This document shows, piece by piece, positions 25,835 to 34,896 of a DNA stretch of 64,000 nt. A program made the translations under genes and the position numbers. Where the stretch lies: NCBI GenBank assembly GCA_002304345.1, contig NEUU01000001.1:248001-312000 (forward strand), given 5' to 3'. Origin of the DNA: Verrucomicrobia bacterium Tous-C9LFEB. GTDB taxonomy: Bacteria; Verrucomicrobiota; Verrucomicrobiia; Methylacidiphilales; UBA1321. Position 1 is the stretch's first letter, and each line of letters opens with the position of its first letter. Under the pieces are notes generated by a model. It saw only the letters and a list, made by a program, of their open reading frames with translations. It ran no database searches and was not told the DNA's origin.

Positions 25835-27863
25835 GGGCGGACCGTTTCCTTTCATGGAGGACATCGATAAAGGCTTCAATGCGGGTTTTGAGCTGTCCGT
25901 GATCGCTCTCGGAGTAGTCACTGGAAATTTCCAGTACGGGTAAATTCTGTTTCTGAAATTCCGTGATGAATGACTTTTTACTCACTCCGTAGCAGGCGCA
26001 GAATTTCAGGAAGACATAAATGACACCGTCGACGGCATATTCCCGTGCGAGGCGGGACGAGAAGTCGATCCCATCGCTGAGCGGTTTCATTCGCGCGCAA
26101 GGCGATTGATCGAGATATCCGTTGGCCAATGCCTCATAGGGATCGCCCGTATCTGGAACATTGTGATAAAAGGGGCGAACTCCGGCGCAGTGATCTTCCA
26201 CTACGACGCGAGCACCCAGCTCACCCTCGATGATGTCAAGTAATCGCCGATCACCGTCGGCCATGATGCTGCCGGAAATCAAGAGACGGAGCGGACGGGC
26301 CCCCCGTTGCGGTACGGATTTCACATGACTATGGATTTGTTCCAGCGACTGGATGAGCTTTGCGGGAGGGAGATAATAGAAACCTTTCGCCAGATCCAGA
26401 AACTCTTTGCCGGTGAGTCCTGGCTGTGAACGCTTGCGTAGTTCAGATATTTTTCGCAGCCAATGACGGGCCTGATTATAGAGGCGAATTTGTTCGTGTA
26501 CGGACTTGTCGGTAATCGGGTTGCCGGTGAGTTCTTCCAGATCTTTTTTAAAGTTCAGGATTTCTTCGCGGAAAAAACGGCGGGAGTTCGTCTCATCCCG
26601 AAGCTTGGGCAGATTCAATAATTTGGTGGGAACGAAAGCCTCGATGACTTCTGAGGCGCGTTTCATGGAGGCGCAGGTATGGAAGTTGTAGACTTTATCG
26701 AAGGATTTATAAAAAGGATCGTTCTCATGGAAATGACCCAGGCAGCTCTTCGTGTAATCGCAAAAGACGCTTTGGGTGTAGAGTTCGCCTGAAGCGACCG
26801 TTTTGGAGCTGCCCGCCTTGAGCAATCGCGCGTGTCTGACTCCGGCCGCTCCGAGTAGTTCCAAGGGAGTGTAGTTGCAGAGATATCCCACCTTCTTGAT
26901 ATCTCGGGCGTCGATGACGGCTTGCTGCTCTTCGGCAATCAGGTTTGAGAATTGGCGTAAGTCGATTTGATGGGAGACTTTCTTCCGCTTGGTGCCACGG
27001 CTGGACTCTGCCAAAAATTTAGCGGCGTGAATCGCCGCGCCCAGCGCTCCCGCGTAAATCAGGTCGAGTTTGGATCGGATGAACTTCGCTTCGAGCAGTT
27101 CTTCCAGGACGTGCCACATGCCGATGTTGTTGGACACGCCACCCGTAAAAACAAGATCCGGTTCCAGTCCGACTCGACTGAGAAGATTATGGACGCGGCG
27201 GGCCGTGGCATGGTGAATGCCCGCCGCAATATTGGCGCGCACTTCCTCGTGTTGATTGTCGCGGTCGCCCCGAGCACGCAGGGAAATGACTTCGGACTCA
27301 GCGAAGACGACGCATTGACTGCTGATTTGGGCCGGCCGTTTTGACTGCAAGGCGATCTCTCCAAGCTGATGAAGCTCGATGCCAAGGATGTTGGCGGTCT
27401 TTTCCAGGAACCGTCCTGTCCCGGCGGCGCATTTGTCGTTCATGACGAATTCCACGACTTTGCCTGTGGTGGGGTCGACCTTGATCGCTTTGGAATCCTG
27501 TCCGCCGATGTCGAGAATGGTGCGCGTGCTGGGGATCAGCGCGTGGGCACCCATGGCGTGGCAACTGATCTCAGTAACGACTTGGTAGGGGATGGCGTCG
27601 TACTTCAGCGAGATGCGACCGTAGCCAGTGCCAGAAATATAGGCGATATCCTGACGTTCCAATCCAGCCAGGCGCAGCAGCTTCTCCAATAGTTCATCTG
27701 CCGTCTCCTGCATATAGAGACCAGTTGGGACCAATGTGGTGTAGATTTGATCCCGATAGAGCAGGGCGCCTTTCGAAGCGCGGGAGCCGAGATCCAAGCC
27801 TGCTACCGGACGGTTCGGCCCAAAGTTCCAGGGGCGTGAGCCAATTAATTCGGTCAATTTCAT
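25812..27863 (-). CDS. Fusion of activase ATPase (HgdC/BadF type) and HgdB-like iron-sulfur protein
   Basis: The product has 683 residues. Residues ~20-290 are an ASKHA-fold activase: GLDLGSRASKG (phosphate 1), LDIGGQDSKAIK (phosphate 2), NDKCAAGTGRF and SQCVVFAESEV. The two cluster cysteines C145 and C184 are 39 residues apart, the same distance as Cys127/Cys166 in HgdC. Residues ~330-680 are a second HgdB-like domain with cysteines in SVFCDYTKSC, FHTCASMKRAS, SPCARMKP and FCACYG. ATG 27863 has GAGGAG seven bases upstream. The fusion would join ATP hydrolysis to electron transfer, probably to the partner at 24617. Confidence 0.8.
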   Translation of the reverse strand: MKLTELIGSRPWNFGPNRPVAGLDLGSRASKGALLYRDQIYTTLVPTGLYMQETADELLEKLLRLAGLERQDIAYISGTGYGRISLKYDAIPYQVVTEISCHAMGAHALIPSTRTILDIGGQDSKAIKVDPTTGKVVEFVMNDKCAAGTGRFLEKTANILGIELHQLGEIALQSKRPAQISSQCVVFAESEVISLRARGDRDNQHEEVRANIAAGIHHATARRVHNLLSRVGLEPDLVFTGGVSNNIGMWHVLEELLEAKFIRSKLDLIYAGALGAAIHAAKFLAESSRGTKRKKVSHQIDLRQFSNLIAEEQQAVIDARDIKKVGYLCNYTPLELLGAAGVRHARLLKAGSSKTVASGELYTQSVFCDYTKSCLGHFHENDPFYKSFDKVYNFHTCASMKRASEVIEAFVPTKLLNLPKLRDETNSRRFFREEILNFKKDLEELTGNPITDKSVHEQIRLYNQARHWLRKISELRKRSQPGLTGKEFLDLAKGFYYLPPAKLIQSLEQIHSHVKSVPQRGARPLRLLISGSIMADGDRRLLDIIEGELGARVVVEDHCAGVRPFYHNVPDTGDPYEALANGYLDQSPCARMKPLSDGIDFSSRLAREYAVDGVIYVFLKFCACYGVSKKSFITEFQKQNLPVLEISSDYSESDHGQLKTRIEAFIDVLHERKRSAHEHYTHS

Positions 27864-27873
27864 TTCAAACTCC

Positions 27874-28290
27874 TCATTTAGCAACAAAGGCGCTCATTTG
27901 CTCATAGATTTTCACGCATGTGTTGCAGCGACACGCGGCCGTGGAGGTCTCCGGATCACCGCAGAGCATGATTTGCACTTTAGCTTGAACGCTATTCTGA
28001 ATATGGGTGGCGACGTCGTGGTTTCCTTCTCCTGTCGAAGTGGATTTGATATGAGGACGCAAGACCTGTAGCCCGGCCTTGAAGGCATCGAGAGCGAGAA
28101 TGACATCGGTGAGGTAATACTCCTTCTCGGCAAAGCGTTGGCCAACTTCATCGATGCCACGAGTGAGCCCTTGAATGGCGGCCTCTGTTGCGTCGACTCC
28201 GGCCGTGAGTGCCTCACTTGCGGCGGCAGCGGCGAGTTCCTCTTCGCCTGAAACCACGGCGTCGCTGAGTTGTTGCAGAAGATTGCTCAT
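27874..28290 (-). CDS. Corrinoid-protein cap domain without cobalamin-binding domain, C-terminal Cys cluster
   Basis: The product has 138 residues. Residues 1-82 match the four-helix B12-binding-2 cap of methyltransferase corrinoid proteins (TEAAIQGLTRGIDEVGQRFAE, then DAFKAGLQVLRPHIK) and align with the first part of the full corrinoid protein at 34007-34657. The Rossmann domain with DxHxxG is missing. In its place is a ~55-residue tail with C110, C120, C122 and C125 (CRCNTC), which could bind Fe-S or zinc. The start overlaps the upstream stop by 4 bases, which argues for a functional gene rather than debris. Confidence 0.7.
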   Translation of the reverse strand: MSNLLQQLSDAVVSGEEELAAAAASEALTAGVDATEAAIQGLTRGIDEVGQRFAEKEYYLTDVILALDAFKAGLQVLRPHIKSTSTGEGNHDVATHIQNSVQAKVQIMLCGDPETSTAACRCNTCVKIYEQMSAFVAK

Positions 28291-28931
28291 ACGATCAAAT
28301 CTCCCAGCTCCATCGTACTGTGTTCTGGTACGATGATGAATTCGTCATCCCACGGCCCTGCGAGTAGTTTGACGAAAAAGTCGATCCGACCCGGCACGAC
28401 CTCGTGTTGCAGCTTCAGATCGCGCGACATTTCATCGGCGGTAACATAGTAATCAGGGGTGAGTTCCACGCTCTCGGTGCGGATTGTGCTGATATGCTCG
28501 TAACCGGCGAGCATGACCTTGAAAATCTTGTCCGCTTTCACCTCTCCATACTTACTGCAGCAACGCTTGTAGTCGCTCCAGACGCTGCCTTTTCTCAACC
28601 AGCCGGGAGTAATGTAGTACTTGCCGGTTTGCTTGGCGTGAGGGTGCAATAACATAGCGATGCAGTCGGCGGATTTGGGGATGATCAATCGAAACGCCCC
28701 GGTTTTAAGGCCGGCCACGGCATTGCCGCAAAAACCGAAACTCAGAATGACGGTATCAATTTCGGAATCCGAAATGAGATCAAGCTCTCGCTGGATCGAC
28801 TCACGCAGGTTGTCCGTGCAACTATGTGCGGCGGAGTCAACCCAGCGAATCTCGTAGTCCAAACCACATAGACGTTTGGCATGCGCGAGTTCTTCCCGCA
28901 GTACATCGCAGGAGAGGATGATTGTGCTCAT
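28287..28931 (-). CDS. DUF1638 protein
   Basis: The product has 214 residues. The start (IILSCDVLREEL), the HSCTDNLRESIQRELD block, LSFGFCGNAVAGLK and ITPGWLRKGSVWSDY are typical of DUF1638. This family has no known activity but often occurs next to corrinoid methyltransferases and RACo genes. Several conserved cysteines (C8, C38, FGFCGN) suggest metal or corrinoid contact. It overlaps both neighbours by 4 bases, so expression is coupled. Confidence 0.8.
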   Translation of the reverse strand: MSTIILSCDVLREELAHAKRLCGLDYEIRWVDSAAHSCTDNLRESIQRELDLISDSEIDTVILSFGFCGNAVAGLKTGAFRLIIPKSADCIAMLLHPHAKQTGKYYITPGWLRKGSVWSDYKRCCSKYGEVKADKIFKVMLAGYEHISTIRTESVELTPDYYVTADEMSRDLKLQHEVVPGRIDFFVKLLAGPWDDEFIIVPEHSTMELGDLIV

Positions 28932-29971
28932 CCGATGGACTCCGTTTCCGCGACACTTTGATGGACGGCGTCGGTGAAGGCTTTGATATTTTCGATCGGA
29001 CTGGTGGTGCTCAAGCCGCAGGCCGGGGCGATCACATTGATGCCCTGGTGTACGAGTGTGCGGGTACGTGCGGTGATACGATCGATCGCACCCTCTTGAT
29101 CGAGTAGATAGGTGCTGAGGTTGCCCATGGTTTTAATTCCAGGGAGTTCCTTTTTAAGTTCCGCAAGACTGAGCATGGCATCGGTGCTGATGACATCGGC
29201 TCCGATCTTGGGGAGGAGATGTTTCACCGGCTTGATATCGCCGCAGATGTGGACAATCGTGGGTGCTCCGGCTTCGTGAATGGCTGTGACTGCTTCACCG
29301 AGATAGCGCACGACATATTCGTCGAATGTTTTAGGGCCAAGAATCTCCCCCGTGGCGGTGGGATCGGCGAAGGTCACAATGTCGACACCGTTCCCGATGG
29401 CGAGTTTAGCGAAGGCGATCAGGAAGTCATTCACATAGGCAACCACTTTGTGACTGGCGGCAGGATTTTTCTTGAGATCTTTGAGGAAGACGAGCGGATC
29501 AACGAGCGAGGCGGCGAAGCTGATTGGTCCGGTCAGTGTGAGACTGACGGGAATATCGGGATGCCACTGCGAGAGCTTGCGGGCCGCTTCAATGACGGCA
29601 GGAACGCGTCCTCGTGTGAGCAGGAGATTGATGTCCTCGTAAATCACACTTTGGTTGTCCGGGAAACGTTCCTTGACGATTTTGGGCTCGCATTCGAGTG
29701 TGCCGAAATCGACTTCACTCCCGGCGGCTTCCGCCTCGACGGTCATGCAAAACGGAATTCCGAAATTATCGAAACCGGTTCGCTGCTGGACAGCCTCGGC
29801 GAGTCGCGCCATCAGTTCGCCGTCATGATGTGCGGCGGGCAGGGTGATGCCTGTCTCGTTCATCACATCAATGACGGTAGCGCTCATCATGCCGCCGGGG
29901 CAAATGACGGGTGGATAATCGACGGGACGGTTTTCGACGACAGCTTGGAAGCGTTCTTTGGGTGTGGGCAT
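28928..29971 (-). CDS. Uroporphyrinogen-decarboxylase-fold methyltransferase (MtaA/MtbA type)
   Basis: The product has 347 residues. The zinc-thiolate site expected for methylcobamide:thiol methyltransferases is visible: H241 and C243 in IVHICGD, and C318 in APACGLS. These enzymes move a methyl group between a corrinoid protein and a thiol such as coenzyme M or an acceptor such as tetrahydrofolate. It is the divergent one of three such enzymes in the operon and lies between RACo and DUF1638. The acceptor is unknown. Confidence 0.85.
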   Translation of the reverse strand: MPTPKERFQAVVENRPVDYPPVICPGGMMSATVIDVMNETGITLPAAHHDGELMARLAEAVQQRTGFDNFGIPFCMTVEAEAAGSEVDFGTLECEPKIVKERFPDNQSVIYEDINLLLTRGRVPAVIEAARKLSQWHPDIPVSLTLTGPISFAASLVDPLVFLKDLKKNPAASHKVVAYVNDFLIAFAKLAIGNGVDIVTFADPTATGEILGPKTFDEYVVRYLGEAVTAIHEAGAPTIVHICGDIKPVKHLLPKIGADVISTDAMLSLAELKKELPGIKTMGNLSTYLLDQEGAIDRITARTRTLVHQGINVIAPACGLSTTSPIENIKAFTDAVHQSVAETESIG

Positions 29972-29976
29972 AGAGA

Positions 29977-31842
29977 TCAGGCGGTTGGGACAGTGAGGGC
30001 CTCTCCGGTTTGGGGTTGAGGGGTGGAAGTGGAAGGTGGCGACGGAAAGGCAATCGATTCGACAAAGAGTGATTCGTATCCGGGGTAGACGGACAATTCG
30101 AGGTACTTGGTGCGATCAAGCACGGCATGCGCCTCTTCTTTGTAGCGTCGCGATAGTAGGCATTTGACGGCCCCGGTTTTGGAGGTGTTGCCAACGAAGG
30201 ACACCTTGTTGGCAAACGCTGGCGGAATCATTCCGAGCAAAGCGAGACTCTCGATATTGAGGTGCTTGCCAAATGCTCCGGCAATGTAGACATGCTGGAT
30301 GCGCGCACTCCGCTCGCCGAGTTCGCGTAAGAGCACCTCAATGGCTGAGGCGATGGCTCCCTTGGCGAGTTGGACTTGTCGGATATCCTTTTGGCTGATG
30401 TAAACGTTGCCGTCTTCGGTGAGGTTGAATTTCTGTCCACCATCGTTACGCAAGCGATCCGCATAGAGTGTAGCGGCCTCTTTGCTGAAGCGGCCATTGG
30501 ACTGAACGATGCCGGTCAGGACAAGCTGGGCGACGACATCGACAATGCCGCTGCCGCAGATGCCATTGGCGGGGGCATGGCCGATCGTTTTGATGTCGAC
30601 CTTGCCGGGACTGATGCGCACGGCTTCGATCGAACCCGTGATGGCGACGGATCCGCAACTGATGTTCATGCCTTCGAAGGCGGGACCGGCGGCGCAAGAG
30701 CAGGCGACGAAGCCGTCCTTGGATCCGAAGATGATTTCGCCATTTGTACCGATATCCACGAGCAGGGCGGGTTCGTCGGCGAGATGCATGTCGGTGGCGA
30801 TAACCCCGGCGACAATGTCTGCGCCGACATAGCTCGATACGCTCGGGAGCAGGTACAGGATACCCGCTTCGGCGATGCGGAGGCCTGTTTCGATGGCACG
30901 AATGCCCACGCTATTGCGGAAGACGGCTTGATATGGAGCCGTGCTGAGTGAAGCGGCTGAAATGCCAAGCAGCAGGTGCAACATGGTGCTATTCGCGGCG
31001 ATGGCAATTTCGTAGATGGAGCCGACATCGATCTTCGCGGTCGTTGCCGCTTGTTCTACCAGGCTGTTGAGTTGCTCGATGATGAGTAGGCGCAGCTGTT
31101 CTTGTCCACCCGCCTCGGCATATTGAATGCGAGAGATGACGTCCTGACCGAAACTACGTTGTGCATTCACCGCAGCCGCCGAGCCTATTTCTTTCCGTGT
31201 ATTGAGGTCAATGATGGCGGCGACTACGGTAGTCGTGCCGATATCGACGGCGACGCCGTAGAGCCGCCGAGTGGTGTCGCCCGGCTCTACATCAATGATT
31301 TCTCCGTTGTAGAGAACGGCGGTTACCTTGTGGCGACTATCGCGCAAGACCACTGGCAGTTTGCGCAGGAGTCGAAGATGATTGCCGTTATGGTAGTCTG
31401 CGCCCACGCGAGAAGAGAGCCGTTGCTCGTCGGTCCCATTGTCTTCGAGTGTAGGGGCGGGTAGCTCGACGTAGATTTTTTCCAGCGACGCACCTTCAAT
31501 GTCGGTATTTACCGTGAGGCCGTCCTCCAGCACGCGGACGGTATCGCCCGTGTTTCGTTCGCTGACGATATCGAGGGCTAGATCATGCTGGATACGATGC
31601 AAGCACGCGAGTCGAATCCCATCGCGAAGTTCGTCGGATTCGAGCAGGCGCAATTCATCTTCCAGAGGAGCTGGCGCGGTGGCTGGATCGAGCTGCACGC
31701 GGCATTTGCCGCAGCTGCCCATGCCATTGCAGGCATTGTCGATGTCGAGGTTGGCCTCAATAATCTTCTCGAGAAGATTATCGCCGTGATTTGCAGTGAG
31801 CGTCTGATTCTTGGACGTAAAATGCAAGTGGAGTGTGGACAT
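29977..31842 (-). CDS. Reductive activator of corrinoid proteins (RACo, ASKHA with 2Fe-2S domain)
   Basis: The product has 621 residues. An N-terminal plant-type 2Fe-2S ferredoxin domain has C38, C44, C47 (CNGMGSCGKC) and C80. A linker leads to the ASKHA ATPase core: YGVAVDIGTTTVVAAIID, LLVDIGTNGEI, and YIAGAFGKHLN near the end. RACo uses ATP to reduce inactive Co(II) corrinoid to Co(I). It probably serves the corrinoid protein at 34007-34657. The C-terminal ~25 residues are Pro/Ser/Thr-rich and probably disordered. Confidence 0.92.
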   Translation of the reverse strand: MSTLHLHFTSKNQTLTANHGDNLLEKIIEANLDIDNACNGMGSCGKCRVQLDPATAPAPLEDELRLLESDELRDGIRLACLHRIQHDLALDIVSERNTGDTVRVLEDGLTVNTDIEGASLEKIYVELPAPTLEDNGTDEQRLSSRVGADYHNGNHLRLLRKLPVVLRDSRHKVTAVLYNGEIIDVEPGDTTRRLYGVAVDIGTTTVVAAIIDLNTRKEIGSAAAVNAQRSFGQDVISRIQYAEAGGQEQLRLLIIEQLNSLVEQAATTAKIDVGSIYEIAIAANSTMLHLLLGISAASLSTAPYQAVFRNSVGIRAIETGLRIAEAGILYLLPSVSSYVGADIVAGVIATDMHLADEPALLVDIGTNGEIIFGSKDGFVACSCAAGPAFEGMNISCGSVAITGSIEAVRISPGKVDIKTIGHAPANGICGSGIVDVVAQLVLTGIVQSNGRFSKEAATLYADRLRNDGGQKFNLTEDGNVYISQKDIRQVQLAKGAIASAIEVLLRELGERSARIQHVYIAGAFGKHLNIESLALLGMIPPAFANKVSFVGNTSKTGAVKCLLSRRYKEEAHAVLDRTKYLELSVYPGYESLFVESIAFPSPPSTSTPQPQTGEALTVPTA

Positions 31843-31887
31843 TAATTGATGTGGTCATATCAGTGTACCCCCTACACTGGATTGGTT

Positions 31888-32934
31888 TTACCGGAGTGTT
31901 CCGTGGCTGTATTTTTTGACGGCTTTGATATAGGCCTGAATGTTTTCGACTGGCACATTGGGCGAGAGTCCGCAACTGGGCATAATGATGGCCCCGGTCT
32001 TGAAGCGCAGGCTCTCGATCAATTTCTTCGTGTAGGCATCCACTTCATCGGGGGTACCGAGGAAGAGCGGTCCGGTGACGACGTCCATACCACCGGCGAC
32101 CGCATGACGTTGCACAAAGATCTTTTGTGCGACACTTAGGTCGACCAATTCGGTGAAGTGCAGGATATCCGCTCCCGTGCGGGGGAGTTGATCGATGATC
32201 GGATACTCTCCGCCGCAAGGATGGTACTGGGAGATTGCACCTGTCTCGCGAATCGCACTGATGAGTTTGATGTGATGCGGTAGCGCATGCTCCGCATATT
32301 GCTTGGGAGAGATGCATGCCGGTGACGACGTGGCGTCAGGCATGCCGATGTAGTCCGCGCCCGCCTTGACCTGCAGTCGTAAATGATTGATCGAGGTTTG
32401 CGTGATGGCTTCGCCGAGTTTCCAGACCAATTCTGGATCTTGCGCAAGAAAGCGCATGAGCGCTGCCGTGCCGGTCAACTCCCCGGCATAGTTATAGACG
32501 CCGTTGACGAAGCCCATGATGAGCGCATCAGGTCCGAGCTTTTTGCGCACGATGCGAATCGCCTCAAGGCCAGCCGCCACGCGAGGATCGCGGGCAAGTT
32601 CTTCCTCCGAGGGAACGACGAGCCGGTCGACGTCTGCGCGACTTGTGATGACCGGTTCCAGAAACATCGGATAGTCGTTTTCGGGCCAGTACAGCTTGGT
32701 GTTGGCGAGCACTTCGAGAGCGCCGCTCGATGGGACCCGGTCCGCATCGGCTTCAAAGATTTCGGCTTGCTTGAGTACGGTCGCGGCAATCGCGTCCGCA
32801 TCATGCAGATAATCCCGACCATACTTGCGGCCGGTGAGCTGCGGGAAGTGGCCACCCGCGAAGGTGGGCAGTCGATCTACCGGCTTCCATTTGATGGTAT
32901 TGAGAACGCGTTGTTTGGAGGTTAATTGGCTCAC
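31888..32934 (-). CDS. UroD-fold methyltransferase, tandem copy 2
   Basis: The product has 348 residues and is a close paralogue of the next gene upstream (32949-33995): same length and no visible gaps. Zinc ligands appear as H238 and C240 in YHPCGGE and C321 in MPSCGLS. The first part (KQRVLNTIKWKPVDRLP) is typical of this family. Tandem copies next to a single corrinoid protein suggest that one takes methyl from a substrate and the other gives it to an acceptor, or that they differ in substrate. Confidence 0.85.
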   Translation of the reverse strand: MSQLTSKQRVLNTIKWKPVDRLPTFAGGHFPQLTGRKYGRDYLHDADAIAATVLKQAEIFEADADRVPSSGALEVLANTKLYWPENDYPMFLEPVITSRADVDRLVVPSEEELARDPRVAAGLEAIRIVRKKLGPDALIMGFVNGVYNYAGELTGTAALMRFLAQDPELVWKLGEAITQTSINHLRLQVKAGADYIGMPDATSSPACISPKQYAEHALPHHIKLISAIRETGAISQYHPCGGEYPIIDQLPRTGADILHFTELVDLSVAQKIFVQRHAVAGGMDVVTGPLFLGTPDEVDAYTKKLIESLRFKTGAIIMPSCGLSPNVPVENIQAYIKAVKKYSHGTLR

Positions 32935-32948
32935 GGTATTTTTCGCGC

Positions 32949-33995
32949 TTATCGCAACGATCCTTTGCTGTATTTTTTGACCGCCTTGACATAGGCCACG
33001 ATGTTTTCGATCGGAATGTTGGGCGACAGTCCGCAGCTCGGCATGATGAGTGTGCCCGTCTTGAACTTCAGTCCTTCGATCAAGGTTTTGATGTAGGCGT
33101 CCACTTCGTCCGGTCCTCCGAGGAAGAGCGGGCCCGTAACGATGTCCACACCGCCCGCGACGGCATGACGTTGTACGAAGATCTTCTGGGCGACACCGAG
33201 ATCGACGAGTTCTGTGAAGTGGAGGATATCAGCCTTCGTCTCAGCGAGCTGATCGATGATCGGATATTCGCCGCCGCAGGGATGAAACTTGGCAATCGCT
33301 CCAGCATCGTGAATGGCTTGGATGACCGCTTTGTGATGAGGCAGAGCGTGCTTGGTAAATTGCTTGGGAGAGATGCACGCCGGGGAGGATGTGGCATCGG
33401 GCATGTGGATGATGTCAATGCCAGCTTTCACCTGCAGCTTCACGTGATTGATGGTGGTTTGTGTGATGGCTAAATTGAGCTGCCAAACCAATTCGGGATC
33501 TTGCGCGAGCCAGCGCATGAGTTCGCTCGTGCCGGTGAGTTTTCCTGCGGAGTTGAATGCGCCTGTGGCCATGCCGGTGAGGGGAACATCGGGGCCGAGC
33601 GCTTTACGAACAATTTGAATCGCTTTCAGACCTGCGGCGACGCGTTCGTCCTTGGCTAATTCCTCCTCGGTGGGAACGTGGAGATTGTCGACATCCTCGC
33701 GGCTTTTGATGACCGGCTCGAGGAACATCGGGTAGTCGTTCTCCGGCCAGACTTGCTTGGCATTGGCCAGTACTTCGAGAGAACCGCCGGAGCCCACGCC
33801 GACGGCATCGGCTTCGAAGACTTCCCATTGTTTGAGCGCCGTTTGCGCAATGGCGTCGGCATCGTGCAGATAGTCACGGTTATAATTACGGCCGATCAAT
33901 TTCGGAAAAGTGCCGCCTGTGAATACGGGCAGTCGATCGACTGGCTTCCATTTGATCGCATTGTGAACGCGTTGTTTGTGAGTAAGAGTGCTCAT
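32949..33995 (-). CDS. UroD-fold methyltransferase, tandem copy 1
   Basis: The product has 348 residues. Zinc-site residues H238, C240 (FHPCGGE) and C321 (MPSCGLS) occupy the same positions as in the downstream copy. Both share MPDATSSPACISPKQ and IFVQRHAVAGG. It follows the corrinoid-protein gene by 11 bp, a usual pairing for a methyltransferase and its corrinoid partner. The methyl donor cannot be named from sequence. Confidence 0.85.
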   Translation of the reverse strand: MSTLTHKQRVHNAIKWKPVDRLPVFTGGTFPKLIGRNYNRDYLHDADAIAQTALKQWEVFEADAVGVGSGGSLEVLANAKQVWPENDYPMFLEPVIKSREDVDNLHVPTEEELAKDERVAAGLKAIQIVRKALGPDVPLTGMATGAFNSAGKLTGTSELMRWLAQDPELVWQLNLAITQTTINHVKLQVKAGIDIIHMPDATSSPACISPKQFTKHALPHHKAVIQAIHDAGAIAKFHPCGGEYPIIDQLAETKADILHFTELVDLGVAQKIFVQRHAVAGGVDIVTGPLFLGGPDEVDAYIKTLIEGLKFKTGTLIMPSCGLSPNIPIENIVAYVKAVKKYSKGSLR

Positions 33996-34006
33996 GGGGA
34001 GAGAGT

Positions 34007-34657
34007 CTAGGCTGCGACTGCCACGAGTTTTTGCGCCAAACGCACGGCTGCAACTGCATCGACGGAGTAGCCGTCCGCTCCAATCTCATCGGCATAGCGT
34101 TGCGAAATGGCGGCACCGCCGATCATCACTTTTACTTGTCCCCGCACGCCTTCCTCGTTCAGAAGCGCGAGTACCTTTTTCATGTTAACCATAGAGGTGG
34201 TCATCAGCGCCGATAGACCAAGCAAATCAGCATTGGTTTCCTTGACCTTGTCGACAAAAGCTTTTGGCGAGACATCCCGGCCGACGTCGATGACTTCGAA
34301 TCCAGCGGCACCGAGCATGATACCGACAATATTCTTGCCGATGTCGTGGGTATCCCCCTGCACGGTACCGATCACAATCTTGCTAGGCTTGGTTCCCTGT
34401 TGAACCTTGATGTGCGGCTGAAGGATTTTCACGCCCGCCTTGAATGCTTCCGAGGCGACGATGACTTCCGGCAGGAAGTACTCTTGGCTTTCAAAATATT
34501 CACCGACGATGCCCATGCCCTTGGAGAGACCGTCCACGATGGCTTCGGTCGCGTCCAAATTGGAAGCGATGGCTTCATTGGCGGCTTCCACGGCGAGATC
34601 CTCGTCTCCGTTGACGACGGCGTCCGTGAATTTCTTCAGAATCAATTCTTTGCTCAT
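34007..34657 (-). CDS. Methyltransferase corrinoid (cobalamin-binding) protein
   Basis: The product has 216 residues, the standard MtaC/MtbC/MttC size. Residues 1-85 form the helical cap and the rest the Rossmann domain, with D102, H104 and G107 in GDTHDIGKNI (the DxHxxG cobalt-ligand motif), GLSALMTTS, and VMIGGAAIS. It is the first gene of the nine-gene operon and the only full corrinoid protein in the window, so all three methyltransferases probably work on it. Confidence 0.93.
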   Translation of the reverse strand: MSKELILKKFTDAVVNGDEDLAVEAANEAIASNLDATEAIVDGLSKGMGIVGEYFESQEYFLPEVIVASEAFKAGVKILQPHIKVQQGTKPSKIVIGTVQGDTHDIGKNIVGIMLGAAGFEVIDVGRDVSPKAFVDKVKETNADLLGLSALMTTSMVNMKKVLALLNEEGVRGQVKVMIGGAAISQRYADEIGADGYSVDAVAAVRLAQKLVAVAA

Positions 34658-34703
34658 ATCATTTCTTGTTAATCAAATTGGGGCTCATGTTAATATTAGA
34701 GAA

Positions 34704-34732
34704 TCTTCAGATATAATATGATTTACTGAAGA
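34704..34732 (-). promoter_or_regulatory. Dyad upstream of corrinoid operon
   Basis: Inverted repeat TCTTCAG-N15-CTGAAGA, 47 bases before the corrinoid-protein ATG. It differs from the CCTATAGG dyads of the neighbouring units, so this operon may have its own regulator. Confidence 0.35.
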
Positions 34733-34793
34733 AAGTCTTATCTTGCGCAACGTAGCACAGAATCTTTTTGGAATGCAATAGTAATTTATACTA

Positions 34794-34828
34794 AATCTAT
34801 TGACTTAATATAGATTAGGCGTAATTGT
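34794..34828 (+). promoter_or_regulatory. Promoter/operator of desulfinase operon 1
   Basis: AATCTAT-N9-ATAGATT dyad overlapping a -35 TTGACT (34800-34805). The 20-bp core beginning CTATTGAC and ending TATAGATT differs at only two positions from the one upstream of the desulfinase at 40074-41147. The -10 (TAATTG region) is weak, as expected for an activated or tightly controlled promoter. Confidence 0.55.
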
Positions 34829-34896
34829 CTGCTTTCTACTCTGTAGTGAGCGTCGTTACTGAGGAAAAAGAACCTTAGATCAGAAAAATTTGTCTT

